In this document: positions 36,005 through 46,108 of the stretch, piece after piece
Position numbering within the stretch: position 1 is the first letter of the stretch
How the letters are laid out: every line of letters begins with the position of its first letter
NCBI GenBank assembly: GCA_020636445.1
Contig: JACJXV010000001.1
Span: 107,706-171,705 of the forward strand
DNA length: 64,000 nt
Direction of reading: 5' to 3'
Source of the DNA: Lewinellaceae bacterium
GTDB lineage: Bacteria > Bacteroidota > Bacteroidia > Chitinophagales > Saprospiraceae
Position numbers and translations under genes: made by a program
Notes under the pieces: generated by a model
Seen by the model: only the letters and a program-made list of their open reading frames with translations
Database searches by the model: none
What the model was told of the DNA's origin: nothing

Positions 36005-36436
36005 ATGATTTGGAAGCAACCTATCTCCTTAGAACACCTCAACGCCCTTTCAGCGAATACCCTTTCTACCCATTTGGGCATCGAAATCATTGGCTATGGT
36101 GACGATTACCTGCAAGGGCGTATGCCGGTAGATCACCGTACGGTACAACCGTTTCGAATTTTACACGGCGGAGCTTCAGTAGCGCTGGCCGAATCTTTAG
36201 GAAGTGTTGCCTCCGTACTTTGTCTTAACCGACCGGAGATCGAACAAGCAGTTGGTATCGAAATCAATGCCAACCACTTAAGCTCCGTTCGCGAGGGTGG
36301 CTATGTCATTGGTACGGTAAAGCCACTGCGTATAGGGCGCCGAATTCACGTTTGGCAAATTGATATCACGGATGAAAATGGAAAAGCCATTTGCTCCAGC
36401 CGACTGACGATTGCCATTGTTGAGCGGCCAGTATAG
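36005..36436 (+). CDS. Hotdog-fold acyl-CoA thioesterase (MenI/YbdB/PaaI type)
   Basis: 143 residues, one hotdog domain. The catalytic region is ILHGGASVALAESLGSVAS (the HGG...E pattern with Glu as the usual catalytic residue in the EntH/MenI branch), followed by GIEINANHLSSVREG and the closing HVWQIDITDENGKAICSSRLTIAI. Likely substrates are 1,4-dihydroxy-2-naphthoyl-CoA or other aryl-CoA esters; no menaquinone gene is near to decide. It starts on the opposite strand to the sigma factor gene. Confidence 0.85.
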   Translation: MIWKQPISLEHLNALSANTLSTHLGIEIIGYGDDYLQGRMPVDHRTVQPFRILHGGASVALAESLGSVASVLCLNRPEIEQAVGIEINANHLSSVREGGYVIGTVKPLRIGRRIHVWQIDITDENGKAICSSRLTIAIVERPV

Positions 36437-36529
36437 GCTTTTCCCTTATTTTGGTCGTCTTACCGACGGCATCGTCTTGTCCGAACACTTAAACTAGCCT
36501 TTCGGGCATTTTAGATAAAAAATTCTCAT

Positions 36530-38917
36530 ATGCGCTTTTGGTGGTTTTTACTCGCTGCTGGTATCCTCTTTCCTCTAATAGGGATTAGTCAATCGACGAA
36601 GAACCTGGAAAAACTGGCCCAGGTAGATCAGTTCGGCCAGTATAATGATATCTGGGGCTATGTAGACCGGTCAGGCCAGGAATATGCTATCCTGGGAACC
36701 CGAACCGGAACAGCCATCTACCTGCTGACCGACCCCCGGAATCCCCAATTAGTCAAGGTTATTCCTGGCGCTAATTCCATCTGGCGTGATATCAAGTCCC
36801 GGGGCGATTTTATCTATGTTGTTGCCGACCAGGGAGCTGACGGTATCGTAGCTATCGACATGAGTAAGGCCCCAACCACCATTACCGCACAATTTTACAA
36901 CCCCATTGCTGCTACCGGCGTAAACCCAGGTCCGATTACAAAATGCCACAACCTGTGGATCGACGAGAAGGGGTATCTCTATTTATCCGGCTGCAATGTA
37001 CAGGCGGGCGGAGTGGTCATTTTTGATATATTCACCCAACCCGGTGTACCAACCTATGTCGGAGCTGCCGACGCTCGCTATTCCCACGACAATTTTGTGC
37101 GCGGGGACACGCTATGGAGTGCCGATATCAATAGTGGCTTATTTTCAGTAACGGATGTCCGGGACCGAACCAGGCCGAGCTTGCTGGCGACGCAACGGAC
37201 AGGATTTAGTTTTACCCACAACTGTTGGCCTTCCGACGATGGGAAATACTTGTTTACCACCGATGAGCGCTCAGGAGCTTTTGTGGAAGCGTATGATATT
37301 ACCGATCTCAACGATATTCGTCTCCTTAATCGCTTCCGGCCATCCAGCAGTAATGACGACAGATCGACGCCCCATAATGTCCATTACTTTCAAGGGTATT
37401 TGGTGACATCCTGGTATTCGGAAGGCGTTATCCTTACAGATGCTTCCCGCCCGGACAATCTCATTGAGGTGGGGCACGCCCCTACGTCAACGAGTGGTAT
37501 TGGCTGTTGGGGGGCTTACCCTTTCTTACCTTCCGGACTGGTGCTGGCCAGCGACTATACAGAGGGGCTTTATGTTTTTCGACCTACCTACCAACGGGCC
37601 TGTTATCTGGAAGGGACAATTACCGAAGCCAGTAGTGGCCAACCACTGAATGGAGTGACTGTCACGCTGGAGGTCCCTGAAAGAGCAGTTGTTCGCACCA
37701 CTTCCCCCACCGGGCAATTCAAATCAGGAACCGCTGATGCCGGGGTTTATTCGGTACGGATCGAGAAAGAGGGCTATTTTCCCGAATCACGGCAGGTTTC
37801 CCTGAAAAATGGCCAGGTGAACCTGCTCGATGTTGCGCTGCAAAAAATTGTTCCCCGCCAGGTTAAACTAGCGGTAACAGGCCCCAATGGTACCACCCTG
37901 GTGCCGCAATCCCGTGTACAACTCACGAGCGGAGCATTTACCTTTCTGGGCCAAACGAATGGGGTCGGATTTATCGACCTGCCTAATTTACCGGAAGGTT
38001 CCTATCAGGTTGCAGTTGGCAAGTGGGGATACTTACCCTTGAACAAAGAAATTACCATTTCCCGGGATACTACCCTGGTACTTCAATTGACTACAGGCTA
38101 TGCTGATGATTTTGAATTCGACCTCGGCTGGACGATCACCGGTGATGCCCTGGCTGGGAAATGGTCTCGTGGCATCCCTGTCAGCACGAGTTTCGAGGGC
38201 GTTTTCATTGCACCGACAGCGGATTCCGATCAGGATCCCGGGCGGAGTTGTTATCTGACTGGCAATACCGGAGGTGATCCCGACCTCGATGATGTAGAAG
38301 ATGGCCTTACCTGGCTGAGTTCGCCCATCATGGATCTTACCGAATACAATAACCCCGTAGTGCAGTACGACCGTTGGTGGGTCAATACCGCAGGAGATTC
38401 TCCTATTGATGACACCCTATTCGTGCTCGTAACCAATGGCCTGGGTGATACAGCAGTAGTCGAGAAAATCTTTCAATCAACTGCTGGTTGGGTTACTTCT
38501 CCTCCTAGTAGCCTGCGGTCACTTCTGTCCTTAACGGGGCAGATGAAAATTCATTTCTTGACCAGTGATCTGATTACCAGTCCTCATTTAGTGGAAGCCG
38601 CGATTGACCGCTTCCGGGTCGCTGATAGCCAGGTCACCGCCACCCAACCCATTCAACGATGGCTTACTGCCCGTTTACAAGCCGCCCCCAACCCGTTTGC
38701 TGATCAAACTGCATTTCAATATACCTTACCTGCTGGTACACCTGGAGGGGTTATCGAAGTGTTTTCCAGCCAGGGGCAGGTTCTTGAACGTTATCCATTC
38801 AGCGAAATCCAGGGAACTTTATACCTTGGTCAGGAGCTCCCGCCAGGGCTGTACTGGGTACGTATGCGAACTTCGGGAACGGCAACCCAAGCTGTGAAAA
38901 TGATTAAAATAAAGTAA
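36530..38917 (+). CDS. Choice-of-anchor-B/LVIVD beta-propeller protein with type IX sorting domain
   Basis: 795 residues with signal peptide MRFWWFLLAAGILFPLIGISQ. Residues ~25-365 are LVIVD-like blades (QYNDIWGYVDRSGQEYAILG, TGTAIYLLTDPRNPQLVKVI, WRDIKSRGDFIYVVADQ, CHNLWIDEKGYLYLSG), the signature of choice-of-anchor-B proteins. Two carboxypeptidase-regulatory-like Ig domains (~365-530) and a jelly-roll-like region (~535-705) follow. The last ~80 residues are a type IX tail (AAPNPFADQTAFQYTLP...VKMIKIK). It is exported and surface-attached or released; its ligand is unknown. Confidence 0.88.
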   Translation: MRFWWFLLAAGILFPLIGISQSTKNLEKLAQVDQFGQYNDIWGYVDRSGQEYAILGTRTGTAIYLLTDPRNPQLVKVIPGANSIWRDIKSRGDFIYVVADQGADGIVAIDMSKAPTTITAQFYNPIAATGVNPGPITKCHNLWIDEKGYLYLSGCNVQAGGVVIFDIFTQPGVPTYVGAADARYSHDNFVRGDTLWSADINSGLFSVTDVRDRTRPSLLATQRTGFSFTHNCWPSDDGKYLFTTDERSGAFVEAYDITDLNDIRLLNRFRPSSSNDDRSTPHNVHYFQGYLVTSWYSEGVILTDASRPDNLIEVGHAPTSTSGIGCWGAYPFLPSGLVLASDYTEGLYVFRPTYQRACYLEGTITEASSGQPLNGVTVTLEVPERAVVRTTSPTGQFKSGTADAGVYSVRIEKEGYFPESRQVSLKNGQVNLLDVALQKIVPRQVKLAVTGPNGTTLVPQSRVQLTSGAFTFLGQTNGVGFIDLPNLPEGSYQVAVGKWGYLPLNKEITISRDTTLVLQLTTGYADDFEFDLGWTITGDALAGKWSRGIPVSTSFEGVFIAPTADSDQDPGRSCYLTGNTGGDPDLDDVEDGLTWLSSPIMDLTEYNNPVVQYDRWWVNTAGDSPIDDTLFVLVTNGLGDTAVVEKIFQSTAGWVTSPPSSLRSLLSLTGQMKIHFLTSDLITSPHLVEAAIDRFRVADSQVTATQPIQRWLTARLQAAPNPFADQTAFQYTLPAGTPGGVIEVFSSQGQVLERYPFSEIQGTLYLGQELPPGLYWVRMRTSGTATQAVKMIKIK

Positions 38918-39163
38918 ATCAATGGTTTAAAAACTTATAACTAACGTAAAATTGCGGGTTAGTTAAATTATTTGGGCATCCACCTAGGGGTCTGTCTACT
39001 TTGGAAATGAGAAATGAGAAATCAGTTTCTCCTATACCGAGCTACTGCGGGTAAAAAATCTACATGCGAGGTATTGTCCAAAAGTAATTGGTAATGAAGA
39101 ATTTTGACACAAACCTCACATGAGGATTAGAAATGGTCCTATTGGTACACTCTCCGCTTTGAA

Positions 39164-39745
39164 CTATCCTTCCCCTTCCATCAATTGCTCTATCCGTTTG
39201 TCTGGAATCAGCCACATTAAGGCTACCAAAATATAGATCCCGCCAGCAACCCAGGAATTCACCCAACACGAAGCTACCGCAATAAGGTACAAGACCAACG
39301 AAGCCTTACCCTTGAGATCCTGGCCGATAGCCCTGGCCAGGATCGAATCCCGCCCGTGGCTTTTGATGATCAAGACCTGTAAAATGTTATAAGCCATCCC
39401 GGCCATTAATAACACAATTCCGTAAAGGCCCATTTGAATAGCCCCAAAACTGTGCTCCCCCATCCAACCTGTTACAAACGGCACCAGTGAGAGCCAAAAA
39501 AGCAGATGGAGATTAGCCCAAAGGATACCCCCAGTCACCCGGTCCACCGTATGCATCAGGTGATGATGATTGTTCCAATAAATACCGAGGTAAATAAAAC
39601 TCAGGACGTAACTCAAAAAGATAGGAATCAGGGGCTTTAAGTCCTCCAGGTCATGTCCTTCCGGTACTTTAATTTCCAATACCATAATGGTAATAACGAT
39701 GGCTAGTACACCGTCGCTGAATGCTTCTAGTCGGTTACTCTTCAT
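39164..39745 (-). CDS. TMEM175/DUF1211-family membrane protein (putative potassium channel)
   Basis: 193 residues with about six hydrophobic helices. The N-terminal RLEAFSDGVLAIVITIMVLE is the family signature, including the FSD motif of the pore-lining first helix. HHHLMHTVDR lies after helix 2. Bacterial homologues are K+ channels of low selectivity. It is a single-copy gene flanked by gaps on both sides. Confidence 0.9.
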   Translation of the reverse strand: MKSNRLEAFSDGVLAIVITIMVLEIKVPEGHDLEDLKPLIPIFLSYVLSFIYLGIYWNNHHHLMHTVDRVTGGILWANLHLLFWLSLVPFVTGWMGEHSFGAIQMGLYGIVLLMAGMAYNILQVLIIKSHGRDSILARAIGQDLKGKASLVLYLIAVASCWVNSWVAGGIYILVALMWLIPDKRIEQLMEGEG

Positions 39746-39999
39746 ATTGCTTTGGGTTAAGGGATTAATCCGGGTTCTTCATTCAAGATAATCGTTTATT
39801 CGTTTTCCTTCTAACCCTTTCTGCTGTTAGCAGATCAATGCTGGTGATTTGAGCGTACTAGGTGGTAGCAATCCTTAACCTGTAAAGAAGTCAAAAGCCC
39901 ATCGCCTCAATAGCAGATAATTCCGATTACCTCCATTACCGTGCCTACGCGGAATTTGTATATTAGGCTTACTTTTCCGCAATTAAACAGCACCTTCGA

Positions 40000-41145
40000 A
40001 TGTCCGAAACATCCAAACACCAGTTGCAAACGCTGGCAGTCCATGCCGGTTATTCTCCGAATGCCGAAGCCAACAAGGATGTGGCTTCCCCGTTGCACCT
40101 GAGTACAACCTTCGTTCGCAATCCGGATGGAAGCTCCAGTGAATATATCTATACCCGCAGCAATAACCCTAACCGGGAGATGGTGGAAACGAAACTTGCC
40201 GCACTGGAAGGGGCGCAGACGGCCATCACCTTTGCTTCCGGGCTCGCCGCCATTCATGCCTTGCTGGATTCGGTCCTGGAACCCGGCAGCCACCTGATTA
40301 TTCCCGATGATTGTTACCATGGGACCCGCGCTATTGTCCAACAAATTCTCAGCCGCTGGCAGGTAGAGCATACCGCTGTAAATCTGGCAGACCCTCAGCA
40401 GTTGGCAGCAGCCATTCGTCCCAATACCCGCTTAGTATGGATCGAAACCCCCTCGAATCCATTGTTGAAAATTGCGGACATTCAAAAAATCACCACCCGC
40501 TGCCGGCAACACCAAATTTTGACGGCCTGTGACAATACCTTTGCTACGTGCATCCTGCAAAAACCGCTGGAGCTGGGGGCTGATTTTGTCATGCACTCTA
40601 CTACCAAATTCTTCAGTGGGCATTCGGATCTACTGGGTGGTGTTCTGCTAACCAACCGGGATGATGAGCTTACTACTCGTCTGCGGGAATTCCAATCCAC
40701 GGCCGGTGCCGTCCCCGCACCCTTTGATTGCTGGTTATTAAACCGTAGCCTGGCCACCTTTCCCCTCCGGGTTATGCAACAGTGTGCTAATGCCGTTAGC
40801 CTGGCGGCTTATTTACACCAGCATCCGCGTATCGAACAGGTTTTTTACCCCGGATTACCCGCTCATCCCAACCATGCTGTTGCTGCCCGCCAAATGCGGG
40901 GAGGGTACGGTAGCTTAATTTCGGTTTTGGTAAAAGGAGGACAAACGGCTGCAATGCATTTTGCCGGCCGATTACAACTCTTCAAACACGCTACCAGTCT
41001 GGGAGGGGTTGAAAGCCTTATCGAGCACCGACGCAGTGTTGAAGGGCCACATCCCATAAGCCCGGATAACCTCCTCCGAATTTCGGTAGGCATCGAACAT
41101 ATCGACGATCTGATCCGGGATATGGAGCAGGCCCTGGGAGATTAA
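40000..41145 (+). CDS. Cys/Met metabolism PLP-dependent enzyme (cystathionine gamma-synthase/lyase type)
   Basis: 381 residues of the fold-type I Cys/Met family. TLAVHAGYSPN opens it and YTRSNNPNREMVETKLAALEGA supplies the phosphate-binding Tyr/Arg. WIETPSNPLLKIADI and CDNTFAT come next, and the PLP lysine is in MHSTTKFFSGHSD. SLGGVESLIEHR near the C-terminus is typical. Synthase (metB) and lyase activities cannot be separated by motif, so no symbol is given. A perfect hairpin lies at its stop codon. Confidence 0.9.
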   Translation: MSETSKHQLQTLAVHAGYSPNAEANKDVASPLHLSTTFVRNPDGSSSEYIYTRSNNPNREMVETKLAALEGAQTAITFASGLAAIHALLDSVLEPGSHLIIPDDCYHGTRAIVQQILSRWQVEHTAVNLADPQQLAAAIRPNTRLVWIETPSNPLLKIADIQKITTRCRQHQILTACDNTFATCILQKPLELGADFVMHSTTKFFSGHSDLLGGVLLTNRDDELTTRLREFQSTAGAVPAPFDCWLLNRSLATFPLRVMQQCANAVSLAAYLHQHPRIEQVFYPGLPAHPNHAVAARQMRGGYGSLISVLVKGGQTAAMHFAGRLQLFKHATSLGGVESLIEHRRSVEGPHPISPDNLLRISVGIEHIDDLIRDMEQALGD

Positions 41146-41188
41146 CATCACGCATGCTAACCATTCAGTGGTTAGCATGCGTGATGTT
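41144..41188. terminator. Perfect 20-bp hairpin between convergent genes
   Basis: AACATCACGCATGCTAACCA (41144-41163) is matched exactly by its complement at 41169-41188 across a TTCAG loop. The first base falls in the stop codon of the PLP enzyme gene. There is no long T-run on either side, but position between convergent genes suggests a two-way terminator. Confidence 0.7.
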
Positions 41189-41199
41189 GATAAGTACCA

Positions 41200-43146
41200 T
41201 TATTTATTCGGGTCGACAGAATCATTAACATCACCCGACTTGAAGCCGATAAAGTCGAAATCAAGAATGTCTTTGGTGAATGTGTTTAACTGGAAAGCTG
41301 AGGCAATAATACCTGCGAAAGGATTTGCCATATCCACCAAAGATTGACCCGCCGGTAAAAACTGCCAAATAGGAACTTTATCAAAGTCCACCTGCAACCC
41401 CAGGATAACCTTGCGGATAATGATCAGATCCAGCGTACTAATTGTTCCGGAGTTATTGACATCAGCTGCCAGCATCTGATAAGGACTATCAAGCTGGTCA
41501 ATATTCAGGATATGTTTTTGTACGCGAATCAAATCCAGAGTGGATAGCCCATCAATTGATTTACCAGATTTAAGGACATTGACTTCATAGGATTCACCAA
41601 AAGGAACCCCTTCAAAATTATAATGCCCTAGCTCATCCGTCACGGAAGTCAGCGCAAACCCTGAATTGCTTACCAATTGGACACTGGCGGCAGGAATAGG
41701 TTTTCCATTTTCAGTATAAACGTTTCCGGCAACAATGCCTCCCCCTGTGGAGGGATTATCAATACCATCCGTAGTCATCGCTCCGGTATTCAGGGGATCC
41801 AGCCAGTCCTTTAGGCGGGTAGCGGGAGTCCCTCCACCTTCCCAGGATAGAGCCAGGCGGCCAAAATATCCCGAAGTAATAGAGCAATTAGGGGTTCCCC
41901 CATGGAGCTGGCCTACTATTCGGTTATTCTGATCGAGCAGTGAACTGCCTGATGAACCTACTTCAAATGTTCCAAAGGTATACTTGACCAAAAAATGGTG
42001 ATTGGCCGGTGTCTTCCGGTCATTGTCCCAATTTATCGATGCGGGGAAAATGCTGGGGGCATCACTTTGGAAAGCTATTTTCTTAATATCACCCCGCGGG
42101 TGGTGGATAATAGTTGCCCGGGAAGGAACCGTTGTCGCTCGATTCCAGCCCATAAAATGAGCATTAAACGATTGGGGTAACGGCGTTGCTAACTGCAGCA
42201 GAAGGAAATCGCTGGCCTGATAGCCAGAAAGTAATTTGCATCCTAGTACTGAATTGAAGCCAGGTTCCTTCTCAGGGTTAGTACAGCCCTCCGCTTCATA
42301 ATTAAAATCAAACCGCCAAAAATCATATAAAGGGGTATATCCGTCCTGGCAATGGAAGGCAGTAAGCAACAAGGGAGTACCATCATTCCGGGTATTATTA
42401 GCCAGGGTTCCGGAGCAGTATCCTGTTCCTTCCTCGACCACCAGAAGGATTCGGCAGGCCGCTCGTTTTTGGGTTTGGTAAGATTGCCCCTCAGCACAAT
42501 TGATATTCGTATGACAAGGCTCAGAAGAACCGAATCCCAGGTCCGAAAGAGCCCCGGTAATAGCGTATTCCGATTCCCGAAAGCGGTTTCGTTCATACGC
42601 GTGATCTACCCGAAACAGATGTAAGCGACCTTGCCCCCGCACATTGCTGGGTTCAAAATATTCCAGGACGGCATCTTCTCCTTTCAGGAAACCTGTCAGG
42701 AATTTACCATTGGCTGGGTTATCCAGGCTCGTAAAAGGCCCGAGTACCTGTTGGCGGTCGGCACTATACATGTACAAGGTAGCCCCGGGGGGCAAGTAAA
42801 AATCATCATATAGAACAGCCATCCCAATCGCATCCTCGGATTGGATCCGGAGCCGCCAAACACCATCTCCGGAAGGAAGGTCCGTCCATTGTCCCGAATT
42901 CTTCAGGTTAAAATCAACGGAAAGTGGCGCGGCAAATCGGGTTCCCGGGTTAATCGCATCTTCCTGAATTACCCGCTCAAGGGGAAATTTGGGCAAGCGC
43001 TTGATTCGCAGCGGCCGATGTTGCAGTTGGTTGAAATGCGTTGAAAAGCTGACCGGTTCCGGTCGGTTATTTTGGCTATATGCCGGGGGGGATAATGAGA
43101 TAAGCAGCAATACCCCCCACATCAAAAAGAAGTGGCGGAAAGTCAT
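41200..43146 (-). CDS. Secreted trypsin-like serine protease (lysyl-endopeptidase type) with dockerin-like domain
   Basis: I start at MTFRHFFLMWGVLLL (648 residues), which gives a clean signal peptide; an upstream TTG start would add 20 residues. An N-terminal beta-rich prodomain (~25-215) precedes the protease domain (~225-470), with the triad visible as LLTAFHC (His), SDFLLLQL (Asp) and GSSGSSLLD (Ser), plus several Cys. A carboxypeptidase-like Ig fold (IVAGNVYTENGKPIPAASVQL) follows. A dockerin-I-like pair of Ca-binding loops comes last (IDGLSTLDLIRVQKHIL, DVNNSGTISTLDLIIIRKVIL). The tail is SGDVNDSVDPNK. It has no classic type IX tail. Confidence 0.88.
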   Translation of the reverse strand: MTFRHFFLMWGVLLLISLSPPAYSQNNRPEPVSFSTHFNQLQHRPLRIKRLPKFPLERVIQEDAINPGTRFAAPLSVDFNLKNSGQWTDLPSGDGVWRLRIQSEDAIGMAVLYDDFYLPPGATLYMYSADRQQVLGPFTSLDNPANGKFLTGFLKGEDAVLEYFEPSNVRGQGRLHLFRVDHAYERNRFRESEYAITGALSDLGFGSSEPCHTNINCAEGQSYQTQKRAACRILLVVEEGTGYCSGTLANNTRNDGTPLLLTAFHCQDGYTPLYDFWRFDFNYEAEGCTNPEKEPGFNSVLGCKLLSGYQASDFLLLQLATPLPQSFNAHFMGWNRATTVPSRATIIHHPRGDIKKIAFQSDAPSIFPASINWDNDRKTPANHHFLVKYTFGTFEVGSSGSSLLDQNNRIVGQLHGGTPNCSITSGYFGRLALSWEGGGTPATRLKDWLDPLNTGAMTTDGIDNPSTGGGIVAGNVYTENGKPIPAASVQLVSNSGFALTSVTDELGHYNFEGVPFGESYEVNVLKSGKSIDGLSTLDLIRVQKHILNIDQLDSPYQMLAADVNNSGTISTLDLIIIRKVILGLQVDFDKVPIWQFLPAGQSLVDMANPFAGIIASAFQLNTFTKDILDFDFIGFKSGDVNDSVDPNK

Positions 43147-43258
43147 GATTCCATAGTTTAGGTCATCTTCGTTTAACCAGGCGTTTTGACGAAGGGTTTT
43201 GCTCAACGACTACGGTTCAAAGGTACCATAAAAAATTGAGAGTATAGGGGCGTTACAG

Positions 43259-43330
43259 GTTGTTCGTGACTCAAAATTCGTAATTCGTCAAACATGGCTT
43301 GTGCCTTGCGAAAAATGAGTCACAAACAAC
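43259..43330. repeat. Imperfect inverted repeat
   Basis: GTTGTTCGTGACTCA (43259-43273) and its near-complement TGAGTCACAAACAAC (43316-43330) differ at one position and enclose 42 bp containing AATTCGTAATTCGT. It lies between two minus-strand genes and may be a long-loop terminator or a small repeat element. Confidence 0.45.
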
Positions 43331-43337
43331 GTGATTA

Positions 43338-44975
43338 TCAAAGTCCTAGCACATCAGCTCCTTGCTTAAAAACGATATCCACCGGAATACCTGCCGTCTT
43401 AAGCCGGTCAAGGTCCGCCTGCAGCTGTTCGCCAACAACTCCTTGCTTAGCTACCAGTTGAGCTACACCTGTGTAATCGCCGTCGCCCTGAAGGGTGAGA
43501 ATTTTTTGGGACAGGGCAGCCATGGCTTCCTCCAGCTTCGGGACATTTACCCGGTATGTTCCATCATCCAGGCGGGTGAAAGCACCATAGTCCTGGAAGA
43601 AATTGAAGCGGATCATATTAGCTTTACCATGAGCACTGGATGCACCAAAACGCACCGAGCGGAAAATGCCGGCCATGAAAGTGATGTAATAATCGTCCAG
43701 TTCACCCGTAAGCTCTCCTTTATCAAAGAGCTGTTTGATCATGTAAAGTCCCAGAACATCTGCCTTGCCTTCCTCCAGCGCAGAGGCGTGTTCTTTCAGG
43801 GCTTCCCGCACTGTCCCTTTTTTATTGATGGTATTTTTAATGCCCAAACCATGCGCAACTTCATGGAACATGGTATTGGCAAAAAAGGCATCAAAGGTAA
43901 TATGCTGACGCTGGTCAGGGGTAATCAACATATCCGCAATGGGAACCATAATTTTGTCGAACTTGGCACGCATCGCATTTTTGAGTTGCAACCGCCGCGT
44001 ACCACGCTGTAATTGTACCGCTTCATCGTTAGGCAAATTGATAGCAATCGTTTTGCTTCCTGAATTGCAATCGCCGGCGTAATATACCACATCGTAGGCG
44101 TTGAGGTCACCATCACTACCCGGCATCTCGCGCTTATAGGCATCCGGCACCGGCAAACCGCGTTGTAATTCGGGCAGAAACGCCCCATAGCGAGCTAGTC
44201 GCTGGCTCCATTCCATGTCTTTGATCAACACATAAGCCTCATGGGCAGCCTTATACCCGAAAAGCTGATCCTCATAGGTTTCTATGGGCCCAATTACAAT
44301 GTCCAGATGATTATCCTTCATATCCATCCAGGCAAAATCACTGGCTTGATAGTCATCTGTTCGCAAGGCTTGTGCCCGCATCGTCAGGTACTTTTTAAAG
44401 CCTGCGTTTTCGGTGAGGCTAGCGGCTTGTTCCAATAATTTAGCCGCCTTGTCCACTTCTTCTTTAAACATTTCCCGGTAGGGAATCGTCTTTAATTTGC
44501 CGGCTTCATCCCGGCGAACAAACGTATACAAGCTGGCTTTATCCGCCAGAGTAGCTGCCTCAAACTCTGGTTTAGTCATATCTGGCGGGTAAAAGTTAGC
44601 TCCGGCAGCCTTGGGTCCCACCCCAGGCAGGAAAGGGCGGTTGTTATCCAGGCGATCGTAGGGTCCATAATTGATCCGCACAAACGCCTGCATTCGCTCG
44701 TCCGTAATACCAGTTAATAAGGAATCCCGCTTCCCATACGCTTCAAACCAAAAAAGCTGATCCATTATAGAGGCTGCTTCAATGAGCAGCTTAACTACAC
44801 TTTGCTCATTGTCGGTAAGCGTAGCCAGGTCGGCCGTAAGCTCGACAGTAGCATACTTACTCAATAAGGTATCGATCCGATCAGGGACCCTCACCGTGGC
44901 TTCCTCTTGGGAAGCTTTAGGCTTACAGCTAAGCACTAGCAAGCTCAGCAGTACGAAATAACTCAACGTTCGCAT
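43338..44975 (-). CDS. Lipoprotein zinc peptidase, dipeptidyl-peptidase III (M49)-like
   Basis: 545 residues from MRTLSYFVLLSL, which carries the lipobox VLSCKPK; a GTG upstream is less likely. The zinc site is TMFHEVAHGLG with the third ligand in HASALEEGKADVLGLYMI, as in the Bacteroidota DPP3-like group. Canonical M49 has one extra residue in the HExxxH motif, so the exact family is a judgement. The region before it contains GPYDRLDNNRPF. Third gene of an operon with an S9 peptidase and an unknown secreted protein (19-bp gap). It probably trims peptides outside the cytoplasm. Confidence 0.8.
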   Translation of the reverse strand: MRTLSYFVLLSLLVLSCKPKASQEEATVRVPDRIDTLLSKYATVELTADLATLTDNEQSVVKLLIEAASIMDQLFWFEAYGKRDSLLTGITDERMQAFVRINYGPYDRLDNNRPFLPGVGPKAAGANFYPPDMTKPEFEAATLADKASLYTFVRRDEAGKLKTIPYREMFKEEVDKAAKLLEQAASLTENAGFKKYLTMRAQALRTDDYQASDFAWMDMKDNHLDIVIGPIETYEDQLFGYKAAHEAYVLIKDMEWSQRLARYGAFLPELQRGLPVPDAYKREMPGSDGDLNAYDVVYYAGDCNSGSKTIAINLPNDEAVQLQRGTRRLQLKNAMRAKFDKIMVPIADMLITPDQRQHITFDAFFANTMFHEVAHGLGIKNTINKKGTVREALKEHASALEEGKADVLGLYMIKQLFDKGELTGELDDYYITFMAGIFRSVRFGASSAHGKANMIRFNFFQDYGAFTRLDDGTYRVNVPKLEEAMAALSQKILTLQGDGDYTGVAQLVAKQGVVGEQLQADLDRLKTAGIPVDIVFKQGADVLGL

Positions 44976-44994
44976 GAATTTGTTTTTTATTGGT

Positions 44995-46101
44995 TTAATT
45001 GGTAGGGCCACCCGTTACGACGGGTACCCGAATGATTTGTACCCGGGTATCAAATACGGGTACTTCGCGCTGTTCGTAATAGTCCTCATTGCGATAATAG
45101 CGGATAGCAGCTACGGCCACCACCCGCAAGCCTACGTCGATAGCTTCAACATAATTATCATTCGTAAATTCAAAGGTAAACGTGCCCTGCTTCGCCTCCA
45201 ATTGCCGGGCATAAACCAATGGACCGTCGCCTTGGTCGAGTACTTTTTCGCCTTTCAGGAGGCGGTATTTTACATTATCCCCTTTGGGAGGCGGGGTGAA
45301 AAAGCTAACCCCTTCCAGCGCGAGCGAAGCAAGCGCTCCGTAAGGCCCGGCGAGTACCCCTAAGGTTTTAGCTGCTCCCATAGCTGATTTAGCCAAGCCT
45401 GCTAATCGGTTCGCTTCCTGGTATCCCTTTTCAGCATCTGAACCCACCCCTATCCAATAGGCCCAGGAGACGATCTCCGTAGTTCGATCGGCTTCCCGCG
45501 TATTATCCGGAAGCTTTACCTGAACCTTACTGGTTGTTTCATTGGACCAATTCGCCCGGGAGTGTACCCGCTCTTTCTTATCAAGCAGGTTGATGACGGC
45601 AGTATCCGTACGTTCCAATACCTGGCGAGTTAGTTTCACTAATTTCGTTTCCACCCGCGCAGTGGGTTTATGGTAAAGGGTATCCGTGCGTTCCTCCCAA
45701 CGGACCGCAGTGTTGAACGACTGTGTTTTGGGACTCAGCGGAATCCGCTGCAGGTGAATAGCATATTGCTTTTTGCCTTTACTGTTCTGCAGACGTATCA
45801 GGTAAACGCCCGTCTGCGGTACAACAACGGCCTTGTCCTTAATCTCTGTCGTGGCTAATACCTGATAGCGAACCTGATCAGGATACTGGATAAGTTCGAA
45901 CGATTCAATTGATTCTCCGTTAATTTCCCGGCAATTGATCATAACCTTGTCGCCGGCAGCAAAACCAAAATAGAGTTCTTTATTCTCTTTACCATCGAGG
46001 GGCAAGGTCAAATCACAAACCTCAACCGGTGAACCGGGCTGCCCCCAGAGGGAAAGCCCACCCAATAAGGTAAATAAGCTAAAGAGGATAGACTTGTTCA
46101 T
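44995..46101 (-). CDS. Secreted protein of unknown function
   Basis: 368 residues from MNKSILFSLFTLLGGLSLWGQ, a signal peptide. The N-terminal half is beta-rich (YFGFAAGDKVMINC, VVVPQTGVYLIRLQNSKGKKQYAIHLQR) and resembles a pre-peptidase C-terminal-type fold. A hydrophobic Gly/Ala segment (~220-260, AKSAMGAAKTLGVLAGPYGALASLALEG) could insert in a membrane. A beta-rich C-terminal domain follows. I do not recognise the family. It starts 7 bp after the S9 peptidase stop and lies 19 bp before the M49-like gene, so it is likely part of the same function. Confidence 0.75.
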   Translation of the reverse strand: MNKSILFSLFTLLGGLSLWGQPGSPVEVCDLTLPLDGKENKELYFGFAAGDKVMINCREINGESIESFELIQYPDQVRYQVLATTEIKDKAVVVPQTGVYLIRLQNSKGKKQYAIHLQRIPLSPKTQSFNTAVRWEERTDTLYHKPTARVETKLVKLTRQVLERTDTAVINLLDKKERVHSRANWSNETTSKVQVKLPDNTREADRTTEIVSWAYWIGVGSDAEKGYQEANRLAGLAKSAMGAAKTLGVLAGPYGALASLALEGVSFFTPPPKGDNVKYRLLKGEKVLDQGDGPLVYARQLEAKQGTFTFEFTNDNYVEAIDVGLRVVAVAAIRYYRNEDYYEQREVPVFDTRVQIIRVPVVTGGPTN

Positions 46102-46108
46102 AGCGCGT

